In this document: positions 61,254 through 64,000 of the stretch, piece after piece
How the letters are laid out: every line of letters begins with the position of its first letter
How positions within the stretch are numbered: the first letter of the stretch is position 1
NCBI RefSeq assembly: GCF_900176135.1
Contig: NZ_FWWW01000036.1
Coordinates: forward strand, 20,066-84,065
Direction of reading: 5' to 3'
From: Hymenobacter roseosalivarius DSM 11622
GTDB lineage: Bacteria > Bacteroidota > Bacteroidia > Cytophagales > Hymenobacteraceae
DNA: 64,000 bases
Made by a program: the position numbers and the translations under genes
The notes under the pieces: model-generated
Databases searched by the model: none
What the model was told of the DNA's origin: nothing
What the model saw: only the letters and a program-made list of their open reading frames with translations

Positions 61254-61637
61254 ATGAGCACGATCAAAAAAGTAATTGAAGTACTGGCCAGCTCCGATAA
61301 GAGCTTCGAAGACGCTCTCCAGCGCGCCCTTACCGAAGCCAGCACCACACTTAAGGGCATCCGCTCTATCTACATCAAAGATCAGAGCTGCAAAGTGCAG
61401 GACAACCGGATTGTGGAGTACCGCATCACGGCCAAAATAACTTTTGAAGTGCTGCACAAGTGGAACGCGGGCGCAGTCGGCAGCCCCGAAACCGAGCAGG
61501 CCGAAACGCCCGGCACCGGCGGCGGCACCCCCGACTACAGCCAGGTAGAGATAAAAACCCAGCCCGATCTGCCCCGCGAAGTAGAGCCCGGCGGCAGCGC
61601 CACCACAGCCGAAAGCGGCGGCGGCTATAGCGGCTAG
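61254..61637 (+). CDS. Dodecin-like flavin-binding protein with a C-terminal extension
   Basis: 127 residues. The first ~70 (MSTIKKVIEVLASSDKSFEDALQRALTEASTTLKGIRSIYIKDQSCKVQDNRIVEYRITAKITFEV) are a dodecin: a small protein that forms hollow dodecamers storing riboflavin or FMN. The usual flavin-stacking Trp of archaeal dodecins is a Tyr here (RSIYIK), as in many bacterial members. The last ~50 residues are Gly/Pro/Glu-rich and disordered (GGGTPDYSQ, GGSATTAESGGGYSG), not found in most dodecins. Start ATG 61254; divergent from fumC. Confidence 0.83.
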   Translation: MSTIKKVIEVLASSDKSFEDALQRALTEASTTLKGIRSIYIKDQSCKVQDNRIVEYRITAKITFEVLHKWNAGAVGSPETEQAETPGTGGGTPDYSQVEIKTQPDLPREVEPGGSATTAESGGGYSG

Positions 61638-61657
61638 AAACTTGTTTTTAAGTTATC

Positions 61658-61692
61658 AAAAAGCCCCCCAGATTTGTTCTGGGGGGCTTTTT
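61658..61692. terminator. Terminator built from an inverted pair of the GGGGGGC motif
   Basis: 15-nt perfect arms around TTTGT with GCCCCCC/GGGGGGC cores and A5/T6 ends, after the dodecin gene. Confidence 0.9.
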
Positions 61693-61721
61693 TAACGGTA
61701 CTACGAATTGCCCAATGGGCT

Positions 61722-61787
61722 TCGTGGTACCACTATCGTGGAACGAACCAGCGGAGACAGGTATCGATAACGATAGTGGTACCACGA
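61722..61787. repeat. Inverted repeat between the dodecin and anti-sigma genes
   Basis: Perfect 18-nt arms TCGTGGTACCACTATCGT and its complement (61722-61739 and 61770-61787), the left arm containing a GTGGTACCAC palindrome. A fifth sequence family of inverted repeat in this window. Confidence 0.7.
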
Positions 61788-61799
61788 CTCGCCAACCAA

Positions 61800-63278
61800 C
61801 TACGGCAGGCGAAACGGCACCAATAGGCGCACTTGCTGAGCCGTGCGACGGCCACCGGTAATACCCGGAAACCAGGCTGGTCCTTCGCGCACCAGCCGCA
61901 GGGCTTCCGTATCGCACTCCTTACTAAGGCCGCGCACTATCTTCAAATCCTCTATTGCTCCGTTGGCTGTGACCGTGAATTTAAGCTTTACGGTTCCTTC
62001 AGTTCGCTCCTGACGGGCTCTTTCGGGGTATTCCAGCTCCTCTTTTAGATACTGATGGAAAGCAGGTAAGCCCCCGGTCGGCGTGGGACCAACGGCCGGT
62101 GGTACGGGCATTTTGCCTTTGCGAGTCACTACTACTTCACCCAGGCTCCTGGTATCGGTGGGCAGGGCCAGCGTGAGCGGAGCACTTGGGTTGGTCAGCT
62201 TATACTCTCTGGTTTGATAGCCGATGGAGGCAATCGTCAGGGTCGATGGAGAGTCGGCTATGGGCAGCGTGAAGGAGCCATCTGCTTGGGTACTTGTGCC
62301 TAGTTTAGTGCCTTTTACCAGCACCGTCACGCCGGGCAGACCCTCGCCGGAATTTTGGTCAGTAATACGCCCTCGAACTAAGCTTACGCCCGTTGCTGGA
62401 GCGCCTTTGCTGGCTAACGACCGTGTATCGCTGCCGGGGGGCATTTTTGCCACCTGTTTACCGGAGTCAGAATAGACGCCAGCCGCTGGTGCAGCCGTGC
62501 GGGCAAGGGAAGTGCGAGTTCGGTCGGGTGGGAGAGGGGCTGAAGCCGCTGCCGCTGCCGTAGCGTAGGAAGCAGCGGCCAAATCCGCGGTTGAGACACT
62601 GTCAGCTACTACTTTATCTTTATTGCTATTACTAAAAGTCTCTGTTTTTAGTGCTGCTATACGAGTGCTTGCCGGTCTAGCAATTCGCGCAGAGCGTGTA
62701 CGGCTAGTTGCTTTTGGCCTAGATGCAGCTGCTGCCAATGATGGCGCAACTCCAGAAGTTTCCGCGTCTGGGGCCGGTGCCGCTAGCACCTCTACCGGCG
62801 CCGGCTTCGATTCCATCGCCTTCAGCTCTGGCTTGGACACAGCCTGTGGTACCGCCTCCTGTTGCGCCGCTGCGGTGTCTTTCCTGCGCATCAGCGCCGC
62901 TACCGGCTCCGACTGTGCTTCGGTTCTGGCTTGATTAAGTCGCCAGCCTATGATGCTGGCTATGAGTAACAATAAAACGCCGGCCATTTGAAGCCAGGGC
63001 CAATTAGCGGCGGGCTTGCTGTCAGCATCCTGGGCTACTCGGGCGCGCAGGCGGCGTTGCAGGTCTGTCAGGCTGTGGTCGGTGGTCGCGGCGTCGGTCA
63101 TTTCCAGGCCTTCGAGTACCTCCGCGCAGCGCTGACAAGTAAGGGTATGCGACTCCACGCGGTGCTGAGCCGCCGGTGCGAGCGTACCAGCCACGTACTG
63201 CCGCAGCAAGGCCACGGGCAGGTGCCCACCGGGTTCGGGGGGCAAAAGTGGAGGAGGTAGCTGGTTAGTGGGCCGCAT
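61800..63278 (-). CDS. Anti-sigma factor fused to carboxypeptidase-regulatory and TonB C-terminal domains
   Basis: 492 residues. An N-terminal zinc-finger anti-sigma domain (HTLTCQRC, H44-C48-C51) binds the partner sigma factor in the cytoplasm; a membrane helix follows (WPWLQMAGVLLLLIASIIGW). The periplasmic part has a Ser/Ala-rich linker, a CarboxypepD_reg-like beta domain (VRGRITDQNSGEGLPGVTVLVKGTKLGTSTQADGSFTLPI) and a TonB C-terminal domain (the final ~90 residues, YPERARQERTEGTVKLKFTVTANGAIEDLKIVRG...LVPFRLP). The combination suggests an envelope sensor that both silences a sigma factor and couples to TonB-type transport or assembly. The start overlaps the sigma gene's stop by 14 bp. 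Confidence 0.85.
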   Translation of the reverse strand: MRPTNQLPPPLLPPEPGGHLPVALLRQYVAGTLAPAAQHRVESHTLTCQRCAEVLEGLEMTDAATTDHSLTDLQRRLRARVAQDADSKPAANWPWLQMAGVLLLLIASIIGWRLNQARTEAQSEPVAALMRRKDTAAAQQEAVPQAVSKPELKAMESKPAPVEVLAAPAPDAETSGVAPSLAAAASRPKATSRTRSARIARPASTRIAALKTETFSNSNKDKVVADSVSTADLAAASYATAAAAASAPLPPDRTRTSLARTAAPAAGVYSDSGKQVAKMPPGSDTRSLASKGAPATGVSLVRGRITDQNSGEGLPGVTVLVKGTKLGTSTQADGSFTLPIADSPSTLTIASIGYQTREYKLTNPSAPLTLALPTDTRSLGEVVVTRKGKMPVPPAVGPTPTGGLPAFHQYLKEELEYPERARQERTEGTVKLKFTVTANGAIEDLKIVRGLSKECDTEALRLVREGPAWFPGITGGRRTAQQVRLLVPFRLP

Positions 63279-63894
63279 CGGGAGCAGATGATTCGAGGTA
63301 GCGCTTCAGATTGCGCTTGCCGTTTTGAAGATGACTTTTCACCAAGCCCAGCTCGAAGCCGGTGATGGTGGCGATAGTGCGGTAACACTGCCTTTCGAGG
63401 TAAAACAGTTCCAGACATCGTCGCTGACCGGGCGGCAGCTCGGCCAAGGCGAGTTCCAGGGCTTGCAGGCGCTCTTCGGTCAATGTGGCTTCGTCGGGGT
63501 CATCAGTGGGTAGATGCGCGGCCACCGCCGATTCCATACCCGCCGCGTCGGGAAAGTGCAGCAAGAGGGTGCCGCCGCTATCCGGCCCGGCGCGCTGCCG
63601 GGCCCGCAGGAGCATCAGGCAATGGTTACGGGCCGTGCTATGGAGCCAAGCCAGAAAATTATCGACCTCGTGGCAGCGCAGGCTGTCGACCAGCTTTTCA
63701 AATAGCTGCATCACTGCGTCTTTGGCGTCGTCCTCATCGCGTAGGTAGCGCCGACAGACGGCCAACACCGCTGGCATGTGCCGCTCATACAACGTGCCCA
63801 CGTCGGCTACGTCGCCGTGCTGCCGGTAGCGCACCAACAGCTCTGCATCGGATAGCGCAGTGGGCAACTCAGGACGACGGCGTTTGAAAAACAT
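63265..63894 (-). CDS. ECF sigma factor (sigma-70 family), partner of the anti-sigma/TonB protein
   Basis: About 209 residues from ATG 63894 (MFFKRRRPELPTALSDAELLVRYRQHGD). Sigma region 2 (YERHMPAVLAVCRRYLRDEDDAKDAVMQLFEKLV) and region 4 (LAELPPGQRRCLELFYLERQCYRTIATITGFELGLVKSHLQNGKRNLKRYL) are clear. It would direct RNA polymerase to a small stress or envelope regulon, held in check by the downstream anti-sigma protein. The 63895-64000 gap upstream has no recognised promoter. Confidence 0.9.
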   Translation of the reverse strand: MFFKRRRPELPTALSDAELLVRYRQHGDVADVGTLYERHMPAVLAVCRRYLRDEDDAKDAVMQLFEKLVDSLRCHEVDNFLAWLHSTARNHCLMLLRARQRAGPDSGGTLLLHFPDAAGMESAVAAHLPTDDPDEATLTEERLQALELALAELPPGQRRCLELFYLERQCYRTIATITGFELGLVKSHLQNGKRNLKRYLESSAPDAAH

Positions 63895-64000
63895 AAGGTA
63901 CAAAGCAGCCAGCGAATAAACCTGTAAGCTACGGGTTAGGGGGCAAAATTTAGCTCTGATGCTATGGACTAAAATTAGGGTGATATAAGCAGCACTTTCA

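Larger units (their letters stand above)
181..63245. repeat. Dispersed GGGGGGC-plus-A/T motif, about 60 copies
   Basis: By eye I count about 60 exact GGGGGGC heptamers on the two strands; all but about seven are followed by A or T, mostly AAAA, ATTT, AATT or TTTT. Approximate positions: 181, 741, 1672, 3301, 4981, 5041, 5181, 5581, 5664, 6770, 8141, 11281, 13450, 13530, 14010, 15130, 15171, 15381, 15808, 17386, 19046, 21189, 21500, 22264, 22600, 24431, 29377, 34028, 36981, 37141, 41281, 43079, 44208, 44447, 44660, 49496, 50255, 50657, 51899, 52325, 55871, 56225, 59498, 61147, 62436, 63239, plus terminator pairs. Both orientations are about equally common; coding copies usually spell Gly-Gly-Lys/Ile/Asn or Pro-Pro. 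Confidence 0.8.

Noticed and set aside
1..64000. tRNA, rRNA, CRISPR arrays, prophage or integrase genes
   Set aside because: I saw none of their conserved sequences or repeat-spacer patterns anywhere in the window.

Overview
The window looks like a piece of a Bacteroidota chromosome, most likely Hymenobacter or a close relative in the Hymenobacteraceae. I infer this from a moderately GC-rich sequence, type IX secretion/gliding proteins (PorP/SprF and GldJ types), an oversized IleRS, single-chain GlyRS, DUF4175/DUF721/DUF4382 proteins, the absence of clear Shine-Dalgarno sites, and -7 boxes of the Bacteroidota form TAnnTTTG. No rRNA, tRNA, CRISPR array, transposase or prophage was found. Start codons were chosen by hand; several frames open upstream with TTG codons that are unlikely to be used.

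Layout, left to right. 1-3.8 kb: coaX, an outer-membrane protein, lptC, a small membrane protein and a PpiD-like foldase (cut by the edge), all leftward. 4-9.4 kb: an rRNA pseudouridine synthase with a 400-residue charged N-terminal tail, a DksA-like regulator, ribH, a TPR protein and pdhA, leftward. 9.4-11.8 kb: recF, a DUF721 protein and a thioesterase, rightward. 11.8-12.6 kb: an AT-richer island with a small HTH regulator and a promoter region full of inverted repeats. 12.6-31 kb: GDPD, DUF2939, rhomboid, polyprenyl synthase, RNase R, a fused oligopeptide ABC ATPase, lspA, ileS, an RND/MMPL exporter and glyS. 31.3-34 kb: a phosphate transporter and two small proteins. 34.0-34.6 kb: a gene-free stretch packed with DnaA boxes beside an AT-rich segment, which I call a putative oriC. 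34.8-46 kb: an Ig-like lipoprotein, a methyltransferase, mnmG, ybeY, an RsbW-like kinase, a DUF4175 protein, exonuclease III and an AhpD-like protein. 46-53 kb: comF, gldJ, porP/sprF and an AsmA-like protein. 53-64 kb: DUF4382, thioredoxin-like, DinB, a lipoprotein, dgkA, GNAT, an S9 peptidase, a DHH gene remnant, fumC, dodecin, and an anti-sigma/TonB fusion with its ECF sigma factor.

Three features unify the window. First, it appears to surround the replication origin: DnaA boxes at 32.9 and 34.06-34.56 kb, two parS-like palindromes at 11.84 and 20.71 kb (the second inside a gene), and recF and mnmG nearby. Second, the heptamer GGGGGGC followed by A/T bases occurs about 60 times on the two strands, in genes and between them, and forms the arms of several transcription terminators. 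This resembles the behaviour of DNA uptake sequences or architectural motifs and is the best candidate here for something undescribed. Third, intergenic gaps carry at least six kinds of long imperfect or perfect inverted repeats (REP/MITE-like).
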